Both the position numbers and the translations under genes were made by a program. From DAITBA01 sp036824005 (GTDB taxonomy: Bacteria > Pseudomonadota > Gammaproteobacteria > Burkholderiales > Rhodocyclaceae): 64,000 nt of DNA. This document shows, one piece after another, positions 8,273 to 16,900 of the stretch. The stretch's first letter is position 1, and every line of letters starts with the position of its first letter. The notes beneath the pieces are model-generated. The model was given only the letters and a program-made list of their open reading frames with translations. It had not been told where the DNA came from and did no database searches. The DNA is taken from assembly GCA_036824005.1 (NCBI GenBank), contig DAITBA010000015.1, positions 1-64,000 on the forward strand, read 5' to 3'.

Positions 8273-8797
8273 TTACTCCGCAGCGGTGCGCCCGCCCACG
8301 GAAGAATTCTTGCGTCTTGCTATGCCCACCAATCCCGCGAGTCCCGCCGCGAGCAGCCATACTGCCGGCGGCAGCGGGACGGGCGAGGGAGAGCCCGAAA
8401 TCGAAAACTTGTAACTGCCCGCTGCGGATCCCTGCGCTTGCCCGGTGACCGTGGTGTAGTACGTGCCGCTGGGGAGCGCGTCAGCGAAGCCAAATGCATC
8501 CCCGAACGCCCTGCCGTCGGAGCCGAAAAGTGTCAGGGCAAGGTTGCTTACCGAGAAATTCAGCCCGACCTTGAATTCAAAACCAACCTTGTATGGACCC
8601 GTGTATCCGTCACCGGCGTCGCCGATCCTGAAGTCGAACCGATCATTCAGATTCGTCGGCGGAGACACCGGCACCTCGCGCGTCACGCCCGCTGCGGTAA
8701 CCGTACCCAGGTCGTAGGTCGCCCCTTGCACCCCGCCCGCCATCGCCACGCCCAGCACCCAGGCCAGCGCCGTCGCCTTCGCTTTTCTCACTGCCAC
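8273..8797 (-). CDS. FxDxF-like secreted protein with VPLP-CTERM sorting signal (paralog 3)
   Basis: A 174-aa exported protein with a GTG start. The signal peptide ends near VQG|ATY. LNDRFDFRI is a variant of the FxDxF motif, YYTTVTGQAQGSAAGSY precedes VPLPPAV, and a hydrophobic helix and ARRK follow. The tail helix (WLLAAGLAGLVGIARR) is identical to that of paralog 1 while the mature domain is strongly diverged, which suggests selection on the sorting signal or recent copying of the 3' end. The ribosome site is weak (GGGG close to the GTG). It diverges from galE. Confidence 0.82.
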   Translation of the reverse strand: MAVRKAKATALAWVLGVAMAGGVQGATYDLGTVTAAGVTREVPVSPPTNLNDRFDFRIGDAGDGYTGPYKVGFEFKVGLNFSVSNLALTLFGSDGRAFGDAFGFADALPSGTYYTTVTGQAQGSAAGSYKFSISGSPSPVPLPPAVWLLAAGLAGLVGIARRKNSSVGGRTAAE

Positions 8798-9164
8798 GCA
8801 CCCCGTCGCGAGTTGTTCCGGTGGCCGCCGGTAGTGCCGGCCGCCTGAGCCGGGATAACGGCCACTCGCTCCGCTTCCTTAGGGCCAACACCCCTTACGG
8901 CGCCGAAGTGCGCTTGCCGCCTTGCTGCAGAGCATCCTGCCACAAAGCTCTACGTCACCACAATATCCCGTGGGGATTGGAAACGGCAAGTCGGAACGTG
9001 GCGGTAATCCGTTGGACGTACGGAAACGGGGCGCTATTCCGCCGTTCACCGGCGGGGCATCTCTGCTAAAGTGCCGTCCGCGCCTGCCGGCCCGGACAAA
9101 CCATGCCGGCGCGCGAATGCGCACGCGATGCAACGATGAACAGACCAACTCCGGGTATACGACG
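8798..9164. other. Divergent intergenic region between VPLP-CTERM paralog 3 and galE
   Basis: About 370 bases without a supportable gene. It must carry promoters for both directions, but no clear -35/-10 pair stands out. The shared element seen before paralogs 1 and 2 was not found here. Confidence 0.5.
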
Positions 9165-10157
9165 ATGAGCGATTCGGGCGTGAAGGTATTGGTGGTCGGC
9201 GGCGCCGGCTACATCGGCTCCCATGCCATGCTGGAACTGGCGCAGCGCGGCTTCGACCCGATCGCGTTGGACGACTTGTCCTCGGGTCATCGCTGGGCGC
9301 TGCCGCCCGAGCGGCTGGTGGTGGGCGACATCGCCGACGCCGCCCTGCTCGACCGGCTGTTCGCCGAGCATCGCTTCGAGGCCGTGCTGCACTTCGCCTC
9401 GTTCATCCAGGTGGGCGAGTCGGTGCGCAAGCCGCTGGCATACTATCGCAACAACGTCGCCAACACGGTCGCGCTGCTCGCGGCCATGGAACGCCACGGC
9501 GTCAAGCGCTTCATCTTCTCCTCGACCGCCGCCGTTTATGGCACGCCGGACGTGGCGCCGATCCCCGAGGACGCAACGCTGCGCCAGGAAAATCCCTACG
9601 GACGGTCGAAGGCGATGGTCGAGGCGATACTGGCGGATTGCGAGCGGGCGTGGGGACTGGAGTCGGTGTGTCTGCGCTACTTCAATGCCGCCGGTGCGCA
9701 CCCGTCAGCGGAAATCGGCGAGGCCCACGATCCGGAGACGCACCTGATTCCGCTGGTGCTGCGGGTAGCGCTGGGAACCGCCGAGTGCATCAACGTCTTC
9801 GGCGACGATTACCCGACCGCGGATGGCACCTGCATCCGCGATTACATCCACGTCTGCGATCTGGTCGATGCTCACGTGCTGGCGTTGCAGCGGCTGCTGG
9901 CCGGATCGGGCAGCGACGTGTTCAACCTGGGCAACGGCAAGGGGTATTCGGTGCTGGAGGTGATCGAGACGTGCCGGCGCATCACCGGCCATCCCATTCC
10001 GGCCAAGGTGGCGCCGCGCCGCCCGGGCGACCCGGCGATCCTCGTCGCCTCGGCCGAAAAGGCGCAGCAGCTACTGGGCTGGCGACAACAGTTCGCCAGG
10101 CTGGAGGATATCGTCGCCACGGCGTGGGCGTGGCATCGCAAGCAGCCGTCCGCCTGA
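9165..10157 (+). CDS. galE: UDP-glucose 4-epimerase
   Basis: A 330-aa cytoplasmic NAD-dependent short-chain dehydrogenase-type epimerase that interconverts UDP-glucose and UDP-galactose, supplying sugar donors for polysaccharide. The Rossmann motif GGAGYIGSH is at residues 12-20 and the catalytic YGRSK (Tyr145, Lys149) is present, with FSSTAAVYG ahead of it. The family fingerprint LRYFNAAGAHP also occurs. The start at 9165 (MSDSGVKVLVVGG) gives the normal family length; earlier in-frame starts add non-homologous sequence. Location beside the export operon fits a role in exopolysaccharide precursor supply. Confidence 0.95.
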   Translation: MSDSGVKVLVVGGAGYIGSHAMLELAQRGFDPIALDDLSSGHRWALPPERLVVGDIADAALLDRLFAEHRFEAVLHFASFIQVGESVRKPLAYYRNNVANTVALLAAMERHGVKRFIFSSTAAVYGTPDVAPIPEDATLRQENPYGRSKAMVEAILADCERAWGLESVCLRYFNAAGAHPSAEIGEAHDPETHLIPLVLRVALGTAECINVFGDDYPTADGTCIRDYIHVCDLVDAHVLALQRLLAGSGSDVFNLGNGKGYSVLEVIETCRRITGHPIPAKVAPRRPGDPAILVASAEKAQQLLGWRQQFARLEDIVATAWAWHRKQPSA

Positions 10158-10212
10158 GCGAGGCGCGCACCACCGCGCGGCGCACTTTCCCTTCGAAACG
10201 ACGGGCTTGCCC

Positions 10213-10233
10213 CGGGTCGGCCGCGCCGGCCCG
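10213..10233. terminator. Hairpin between convergent genes
   Basis: An imperfect 9-bp inverted repeat with a 3-base loop lies between the convergent galE and HTH genes. It has no T-tract on either side, so termination is inferred from position only. Confidence 0.35.
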
Positions 10234-10247
10234 GACGTTCGGCCGTT

Positions 10248-10511
10248 CTACTTGCCGCGCTTGGCTTTGCCGCCGGCGGCGACGCGCAGATCCTCGTCGT
10301 CGATCTTGCCGGCCGCATACAGGCTGATCAGCATGCGCACGGGTTTGGGCATGCTGCGCCCGCTCTCGTAGCGGCTGCCGCCGCTCTGGGTGACGCCGAA
10401 GCGCTGCCAGAACACGCTCTGGTTTTCGCCCAGCACATGCCGATAGGCAACGATGTCGTTCAGGTTGAGTTTTGCGGATTTCATTTTGCGCAGGCTCTGA
10501 GGGGCATCCAT
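10248..10511 (-). CDS. Small helix-turn-helix (XRE-like) DNA-binding protein
   Basis: An 87-aa protein with a single HTH domain: LGENQSVFWQRFGVTQSGGS carries the turn and recognition helix, followed by RYESGRSMPKPVRML. It belongs to a small betaproteobacterial family of HTH proteins with the phrase GVTQSGGSRYE; no target is known. The start at 10511 (MDAPQSLRK) is chosen because AAGGAG lies eight bases upstream. The C-terminus is Lys/Gly-rich. No toxin partner is seen next to it, so an antitoxin role is not supported. Confidence 0.75.
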   Translation of the reverse strand: MDAPQSLRKMKSAKLNLNDIVAYRHVLGENQSVFWQRFGVTQSGGSRYESGRSMPKPVRMLISLYAAGKIDDEDLRVAAGGKAKRGK

Positions 10512-10655
10512 GACATTCTCTCCTTGTGCTTGGTGCGAAAAAACGGGCGTTCTCTGTCCGTTGGCGTAGTATGCCATTGGACCGGCATCATATGCCAGAA
10601 AGTTCCGCTCTTTTTTTCATCGACCGGCGGCACGGGACGTCGGGCGCGAACGACG

Positions 10656-12959
10656 TCAGCGCACGCTGACGCTCACCCGGTCGTAGCGGCCGGAGTCGTC
10701 GAAGGCGGTGATGTCATAACCGCCCGGTTCGGCGAATCGCTGCACCAGCCCCTGCGAGGCAGCGGCACGCGCGCGCAGGCGGCCATTGACCATCCAGTTC
10801 ACCTCGCCATGATGGCCGCGTACCTCCAGGCGCACCGTCGGCTCCCGCGATAGCCTGGCGCGCTGGAGAATCTCGCCGTCGGTGATGCCGACGATCCGCA
10901 GACCGGCGCCCGGCGTTGCGCGGCCGCGGCACTCCGGCGCCCAGGCGGGCGGCAACGCGCGCGCGCGCAGACCGGCATCGAGCCACGGTTCCAGCAGCGC
11001 CGGCCAGCGAGCGGCTTCCACCGTGCGCAGCGGCCCGCGGGCACAACCGGGCTGCGCGCGCCGGCCGCTCGCCTCATCCACCTGCCAAACGGTGCGCGGC
11101 TCGCCGCCGCGCAACCGGTCGGCGAAGGTGGGCGGCGCCGCGCCGTCGAGAACCCAGGCCGTGCGCTGCACCTGACACAGGGCAGCAGTCTCGGGGCTCG
11201 TCCGGGTGCCGAGCGGCCAGCAGATGCGCGCCTGGCTGACGGTGGCCGGCACATGCCGCTGTGCCATGACGTTCGCCTCCGGCAGCGCGGCGAAGACATC
11301 CACCAGCAGCGGCGCAGCGACGTTGGCGCCGAAGAAGCCGGGGTTGGGCGTGCCGTCGGGGCGGCCGACCCAGACCCCGACCGTGTAGCGATCCGACACG
11401 CCCACCGACCAGGCGTCGCGGAAGCCGAAGCTGGTGCCGGTCTTCCAGGCGATGCCGCGCCGCGCGCCCGGGCCCGCCTCCACGGCGCGTCCCACCGGGC
11501 CGCCGGATTCGAGGATGTCGCGAACGATGAAGGCGGCGCCCTCGCTCATCATGCGCGCCTCCTGTACGGGCTCGTCCGTCGTGAAGCGCGGCCGGCCGGC
11601 CACGCCGCGGCGCGCCAGCGCCGAGTAGGCGCCGACCATGTTCTCCAGCGTCACGCCGGCGCCGCCCAGTATGACGCTCAGGTTTGGTGCGCCGCCGCGG
11701 GGAAACTCCAGCTTCAGCCCGCCGCGGCGCAGCAGGGCAACGAAGCGCTCCGCGCCGAGCCGCTCCAGCACTTCCACCGCCGGCACGTTGAGCGATTTCA
11801 TCAGCGCCTCGGACACGCTCACCGGGCCGTGGAAGGACTGCTGGAAGTTGCCGGGCGCGTAGCCGGAGAAGGACTGGGGCACGTCGGCCAGCAGGGATTC
11901 CGAATGGATCAGCCCTTCGTCCAGGGCAAAGGCGTAGAGGAAGGGCTTCAGCGCCGAGCCGGGCGAGCGCGGCGCGCGCACCATGTCCACGTGGCTGAAG
12001 CGCTCCTCGTCGGCGAAATCGGCCGAGCCGGCATAGGCCAGCACTTCGAGCGTGGCGTTGTCCATGACGAACGCGGCGAGCGACACTTTCGGCGGCAAGC
12101 CGCCGGCGCGATCGGCGAGCAGCAGCTCGACCGTGCTCTGGACGGCGGCATCGATGGTGGTGTCGATGCGCGTGCGCCCGCCCGCGTTCCTGCGCAGGCG
12201 CTCGGCAAGGAGCGGCGCCAGCAGCGGTTCGCGCAGGCTGAGTGCCGCGACCGGCTCGCGCCGGGCATCGGCGACCAGCGCCTCGCCCCAGCGCGGCGTC
12301 ATGCGGGCGAGCACCTTGTCGCGCGCCGCGCGGGCGCGCTCGGGATAGCGGTCGGGACGCAGCAGCGACGGCCCCTGGGGCAGCACGGTGAGCAGCGCCG
12401 CTTCGGCGTGGCTCAGGCGGCGGGCGGACTTGCCCAGGTAACCGCGGCTCGCCGCCTCGACGCCCTCCAGCACGCCGCCCATGGGCGCGTAGTTGAGGTA
12501 AAGCGCCAGGATTTCGTCTTTCGAATAGCGCAATTCCAGCTGCATCGCGCGGACGATCTGGAGCAGCTTGCCGCCGAGCGTGCGCGGCATCGGCTCCAGG
12601 ATGCGTGCCACCTGCATGGTGAGCGTCGAACCACCCGACACGACATGCCCGTGGCGTACCCATTGCCAGCCTGCGCGCGCCAGCGCCAGCGGATTGACGC
12701 CGGGATGCCAACGGAAAAAGCGATCCTCGTAGGCGACCAGCGCTTCGAGATAGAGCGGCGACACGTCCGCCAGCGAAACAGGATGGCGCCAGACGTGCTG
12801 GCGATCGGGAAAGGCGCGCAGCGGCGTGCCATCCCGCGCCACGACGACAAGCGCATAGGGCGCGTCGCGTCCCGGCTGGGGCGGCGGGAACAGGCGGTCG
12901 AGCGCGAGCAGCGCGATGCACGTCAGCGCCAAGGCGAGCACCAGCCGGTGGCGGCGCAT
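10656..12959 (-). CDS. pbpC: Penicillin-binding protein 1C
   Basis: A 767-aa bifunctional class A penicillin-binding protein that polymerises and cross-links peptidoglycan in the periplasm. An N-terminal membrane anchor (residues 5-23) is followed by the glycosyltransferase domain with catalytic Glu78 in YEDRFF. The transpeptidase has SALK (Ser335, Lys338), SLN and KTG (506-508), and a C-terminal PBP1C domain follows. The start at 12959 (MRRHRLVLAL) places the anchor at the N-terminus. In enterobacteria pbpC sits beside the alpha-2-macroglobulin gene (yfhM); here that partner is upstream on the same strand but separated by an insertion. Confidence 0.95.
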   Translation of the reverse strand: MRRHRLVLALALTCIALLALDRLFPPPQPGRDAPYALVVVARDGTPLRAFPDRQHVWRHPVSLADVSPLYLEALVAYEDRFFRWHPGVNPLALARAGWQWVRHGHVVSGGSTLTMQVARILEPMPRTLGGKLLQIVRAMQLELRYSKDEILALYLNYAPMGGVLEGVEAASRGYLGKSARRLSHAEAALLTVLPQGPSLLRPDRYPERARAARDKVLARMTPRWGEALVADARREPVAALSLREPLLAPLLAERLRRNAGGRTRIDTTIDAAVQSTVELLLADRAGGLPPKVSLAAFVMDNATLEVLAYAGSADFADEERFSHVDMVRAPRSPGSALKPFLYAFALDEGLIHSESLLADVPQSFSGYAPGNFQQSFHGPVSVSEALMKSLNVPAVEVLERLGAERFVALLRRGGLKLEFPRGGAPNLSVILGGAGVTLENMVGAYSALARRGVAGRPRFTTDEPVQEARMMSEGAAFIVRDILESGGPVGRAVEAGPGARRGIAWKTGTSFGFRDAWSVGVSDRYTVGVWVGRPDGTPNPGFFGANVAAPLLVDVFAALPEANVMAQRHVPATVSQARICWPLGTRTSPETAALCQVQRTAWVLDGAAPPTFADRLRGGEPRTVWQVDEASGRRAQPGCARGPLRTVEAARWPALLEPWLDAGLRARALPPAWAPECRGRATPGAGLRIVGITDGEILQRARLSREPTVRLEVRGHHGEVNWMVNGRLRARAAASQGLVQRFAEPGGYDITAFDDSGRYDRVSVSVR

Positions 12960-12977
12960 GACGGCCGATGCGTGTTT

Positions 12978-12997
12978 GGTGCGCGAACGCACCCTAC
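12978..12997 (+). repeat. REP unit (variant)
   Basis: GGTGCGCGAACGCACCCTAC: a short hairpin plus CCTAC tail, differing by one base from the REP units near the transposase gene. Confidence 0.7.
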
Positions 12998-13147
12998 GTC
13001 CGGTTGGAGTCGGTGCATGCATTGGGCGTTGTCATGGTGCGGATGTTCGTGGTGGGGCAGGGCGCAAAAAAAAAAATAGGCACACGAGGGGGGGGGGAGG
13101 GGCACACACAAAAAAACAAAACAAACAAAGACAGGCAACAGGCGCCG

Positions 13148-13157
13148 NNNNNNNNNN
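13148..13157. other. Assembly gap (10 N)
   Basis: Ten undetermined bases. The exact 42-base duplicate on both sides suggests that overlapping contig ends were not merged. Confidence 0.95.
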
Positions 13158-13195
13158 GTGCATGCATTGGGCGTTGTCATGGTGCGGATGTTCGT

Positions 13196-13250
13196 GGTGC
13201 GCAAGCGCACCTTACAATCTGTCGCCACGCGTAGGGTGCGCTTGCGCACC
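13196..13250. repeat. REPIN downstream of the transposase gene
   Basis: Two inverted REP units, GGTGCGCAAGCGCACCTTAC (13196-13215) and its inverted partner (13231-13250), are separated by 15 bases. It is nearly identical to 13863-13917 on the other side of the transposase gene. Confidence 0.85.
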
Positions 13251-13253
13251 ACG

Positions 13254-13802
13254 TCATTCCCCAAAACAACCATCGTCGCCCTCCTGCGCCGGCCCGCCCC
13301 AATCGGCGGGATACACCCCCTTCCGAACGTAGCGATGAAACGTCGAATACGGCCATTGCGCCACCTCTTTCACGTGGCCGTGCTTGACCGGGTTCCAATG
13401 GATGTAATCGACATGGCGCTGGAAATCGTCTTCGTCGCGCATCTCGTGCTCCCAGAAGCGCCGCTGCCACAAACCGGATTCCCCGCGCGCGGTGCGCGAG
13501 CAGCTGCGCGGGCCGGTATTCGCCATCCCTGCCGCGCATTGCCCGGACACGTATCGCTTGATGAAAGCCCGGCGCAACCCGAAGTTGGCATCGCCCTCGG
13601 GCAGGGTCCAGATGCAATGCAGGTGATCGGGCAATAGTGCCCAGGCATCGATGCGGAAGGGGTGAGTGCACCGGGTGGTGTCGATGGCCGCGCGCAGGGC
13701 GGTGCGCACCGGGTCGTCGGTGAGGATCGGTTGCCGGTGTTCGGTGACGACGGTGAAGAAGTAGGTTCCGCCGGGTGTGTTTGCGCGTCGGTAGTTGGGC
13801 AT
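13254..13802 (-). mobile_element. REP-associated tyrosine transposase (RAYT)
   Basis: A 182-aa single-strand transposase of the IS200-like Y1 HUH superfamily, RAYT branch. The metal-binding motif is His60-Leu-His62 in LLPDHLHCIW. The catalytic Tyr133 lies in HVDYIHWNPVKHG, the RAYT signature. RAYTs are thought to cut and move REP sequences as single-stranded DNA. Matching REP units and REPINs flank the gene on both sides within 120 bases, the expected arrangement. The stop lies only a few bases from the 13250 REP. It has no clear ribosome site. It sits between pbpC and the alpha-2-macroglobulin gene. Confidence 0.92.
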
Positions 13803-13826
13803 GGTGGGGTGGTTGTTGTGTTATTT

Positions 13827-13846
13827 GGTGCGCAAGCGCACCCTAC
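13827..13846 (+). repeat. REP unit
   Basis: GGTGCGCAAGCGCACCCTAC, a perfect 7-bp hairpin with a 2-base loop and CCTAC tail, just upstream of the transposase start. Confidence 0.85.
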
Positions 13847-13862
13847 GGTTCTGGTCGATCCT

Positions 13863-13917
13863 GGTGCGCAAGCGCACCCTACAATCTCTCGCCACGCGCA
13901 GGGTGCGCTTGCGCACC
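13863..13917. repeat. REPIN upstream of the transposase gene
   Basis: The unit GGTGCGCAAGCGCACCCTAC (13863-13882) and its inverted partner (13898-13917) are 15 bases apart. It differs from the REPIN at 13196-13250 at only three positions. It ends about 8 bases from the end of the alpha-2-macroglobulin gene and may act as its 3' hairpin. Confidence 0.85.
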
Positions 13918-13924
13918 GCTTCGC

Positions 13925-16900
13925 CTACGGTCTCCTCGCCTCGATCACGGTCACCGTCTCGCCGCCGCCGGCCAGGCCGTAGGTGTCCGGCCGGTACATG
14001 TCTTCGGCATAGAGCGGCGGGGCGACGAACTTGCCGGGGGTGACGACGCGGGCGCGGTAGAACAGGTTCATCTCGCCGTCGAGCCGCAACGCGGCGACGA
14101 AGCGGTCGTCGCGGAATTCGACGTGCTGGATGCGTCGGTCGGCCATCGCCTGGGCAGGATTCAACCCGGCGACGTTGGTGATGCCCATGGCCTCGCCCTG
14201 GACGATGTTGAGGTTCTCCACCTCCAGGCCGGCAGGGATGCGGTCCACCACCAGGGCGTTGGCAATGCGGGTACGCGTCTTGACGTGCAGGCGCACCAGC
14301 ACCGTCTCGCCCACCTTCAGCGGCCGGTTGCCGATGGCGTTGCCCTCCGGCCCGTAGAACTCGCGCCGCAGCGCGATGGGATCGCTCTGGGCGGCCGGCA
14401 TCTTGACCGGATTGCCGGTGACCGATAGTTCAGCGTAGAGCGGCTCTTTCTGGGGATTCGTCAGTTTCATGCCAGCGGCCAGCTCGCCGGCGGAAACCTC
14501 GCGGAAGTGACTCCCGGCGGCGGACAGGGGCTCGCTCTTGCCGCCGGCGACCAGTTCCGCCTGCCAGGTCCCGGTCGCCGTGGCGGCGAAGGAGCGCCCG
14601 ACCAGGAACAGCGCCATCTTCTCCTGGGTGCTGTAGTAGCGCAGCCGATCCATTTCTCCGGCGATCACCGCAGGCAGATTCTCCCGCCCGTCGGCGGCGA
14701 TCTTGTGCCGCACCAGCAGGGCATAGGTCAGCGCCGCGTCGCGCAGCACGCTGCCGTAATCGCCCCACCAGTAGCCGGTCTCGCGGTTCTTGCGCAACCC
14801 TTCGGCGATGGCGTTGCCGGCACGCTCCTCGTCGCCCATGAGCTTCAACGCGATGCCCAGATGCACCAGCGCCAGCCCGGAGTGGGCGAGCGCGCGCGAC
14901 TCGTGCAACTGGCGTAGCGTCGCCAGGGGCGCCCGTGATTCGCGCGCCAGCACGTAGGCGCCGTAGGCGAGCACGCCGAAGCGCCCGGCGCCGCCCCAGG
15001 TACGGTCGCTCCACACCGACTCGGCAGGTGGCCGCGTCGCCGGCAGCCCGGCGACGCCGTCCTGCAGCCCCTTGAGCAGGAAGTCCATGGCCTTCTTGTG
15101 CATCTGCTCGGGCACGCCGAAGCCCTCTTCGCGCGCGTCCTGCAGGAAGTTGGCAACGTAGGCGGACAGCCAGTACTCGTACTCCGAGACGTTGCCCCAG
15201 AGGCTGAAGCCGCCGTTGGGCGCCTGCATGGCGCCGATGCGGCCGATGGCCTTGTCCAGCATTTCGGCGCGCTGTTCGCGGCTGAACGGCTTCAGCCCGA
15301 AAGCGCGCGCCGCCGCCTCGTCCACGAAGACATGGGGATAGGCAGTGCTGGTGGTCTGCTCGGCGCAGCCGTAGGGATAGGTGAGCAGGCCCTGAATGGC
15401 GGAGCGCACGTCGATGGGTGGATGGTTGGAGATCGTCACGTGGGCGGCCACCGTGTTTCGGTGCAGGCCGGCCAGCTCGGCGTCCTTGATCTCCAGCGTC
15501 TCGCCTGGCTTGACCTGGAAGCGGCGGATCGCCTGCTGCTGGGGCGTAGGTGCCTGGACCTGGAGCACGAAGTCGCGCTCCAGTTTCAGGTCCTGGCCCT
15601 CCGCGCGAAGCTTGACGCCAGCCAGTCCGAAGGCGCTGCCCGCCTCGACGGCGAAGCGCAGCGTCGTCTTCTGCTGGTCCTTGAGCGCGAGGGTGCGCTG
15701 CGGCTCCTGGATGCGCAGGCCGTCGCCCGAGGCGAGCGACACCTTGAGCGCCTGCTCGGCGCCCGACAGGTTATGCAGATCGAGTGCCACCGTGGCGGCG
15801 TCGCCCAGCGTCAGGAAGCGCGGTGCCGCCAGCTCCGCCACGAGCGGCGCGGCGACGGTGACTTCCGCCTCCTGGGCGCCGAAGCGCTCGGCACCGGCGA
15901 CCACGGCCATCAGCCGCAGCGTGCCGTTGAAGTCGGGCACGGGCAGCGATACTTCCGCCTCGCCCTGATCGTTCAGCTCCACCGGGCCGCTGAACAGATC
16001 GATCAGCTTGACCTTCTTCGGCAGGCTGCGCGTGGGCTTGGGCGTGGCATCGCCACCGAAGCGCAGCTTGCCTTTCTGGCCCGCCATCTTCTCGATCAGC
16101 CGGCCGTAGACGTCGTGCTGGTCGGCGCCGTAGCGCAACCGCCCGAAGAAGAAGCCGTGCGGATCGGGCGTCGCGTAGCGGGTGATGTTGAGGATGCCCA
16201 CGTCCACGGCAGAGACCGTGACCACGGCCTTGTCGCCCTTGGCACCGGCGGCCTTGACCTTGACCTTGAGGGCGCCGTCGGGCTGCATCTTCTTCGGTGC
16301 GTCCAGCGCCACATCGAGCTTGCGGCCGCCCCGCTCCAGGGGCAGATGCACCACCCCCAGGGCGCGCGCCGGCGTCACCCGGTCGCCTTCGTTGCCCGGC
16401 CGCAATACGATGACGGAGATATAGAGATCGTGGCGCTGCCAGGACTTGTCGATGGGAATCGACAACGTCGAGGCCTCGGCCGTCACCGCCAGGCGCTTCA
16501 GCCACAGGGTGCGATCGCCCTCCACCGTCACCAGCGCCTCGCCGGCATGGGGCGGCGTGATGGTCAGCAGCGCCGTTTCGCCTTCGCGGTAGGCGGGCTT
16601 GTCGAGCTTGAGCGCGACGCGGTCGGGGCGCACACCCTGGATCTCGTCGGAGCGGGCGCTCCAGCCGGCGTAGAAGCGATAACGCAGCGTGAGCTTGGTT
16701 TCCGGGTCGAGGATGTCGACCCGGTAGCGGCCGTACTTCACCGGCAGGGCGAGTTTGCCGCGGCCACCGGGGGGCACGGCCACGGAAGTGGTCGCCACCA
16801 GCTCGTCGGTCTCGGTGAAACCGGAATGCCAGCCGCGCTGATCGTCGAAGCGCCAGTAGTAGTTGCGGTCCTCGCGGAACAGGCGCACCGGCAGCGCCGC

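Larger units (their letters stand above)
12960..13253. repeat. Repeat-rich interval with a scaffold gap
   Basis: No gene is present. It holds a single REP unit at 12978-12997, a 42-base sequence at 13013-13054 repeated exactly at 13158-13199 across the gap, a low-complexity run of A, G and CA at 13055-13147, ten N at 13148-13157, and a REPIN at 13196-13250. The low-complexity run looks like a poor-quality contig end rather than biology. Confidence 0.75.

Noticed and set aside
7511..8848. A plus-strand frame of 445 codons over the intergenic region and VPLP-CTERM paralog 3
   Set aside because: No recognisable domain, overlaps a real gene and its terminator, and residue composition is typical of out-of-frame GC-rich DNA.
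8968..8990. GTGGGGATTGGAAAC resembles the end of a CRISPR repeat
   Set aside because: It occurs once, with no spaced copies and no cas genes in the window.
10916..13079. A plus-strand frame of about 600 codons covering pbpC
   Set aside because: Antisense shadow of pbpC and running into the low-complexity gap region; no motif or ribosome site.
13055..13147. Poly-A, poly-G and CA-rich tract as a possible regulatory or phase-variable repeat
   Set aside because: It abuts the scaffold gap and sits between exact duplicates, so a contig-end artefact is the better explanation.
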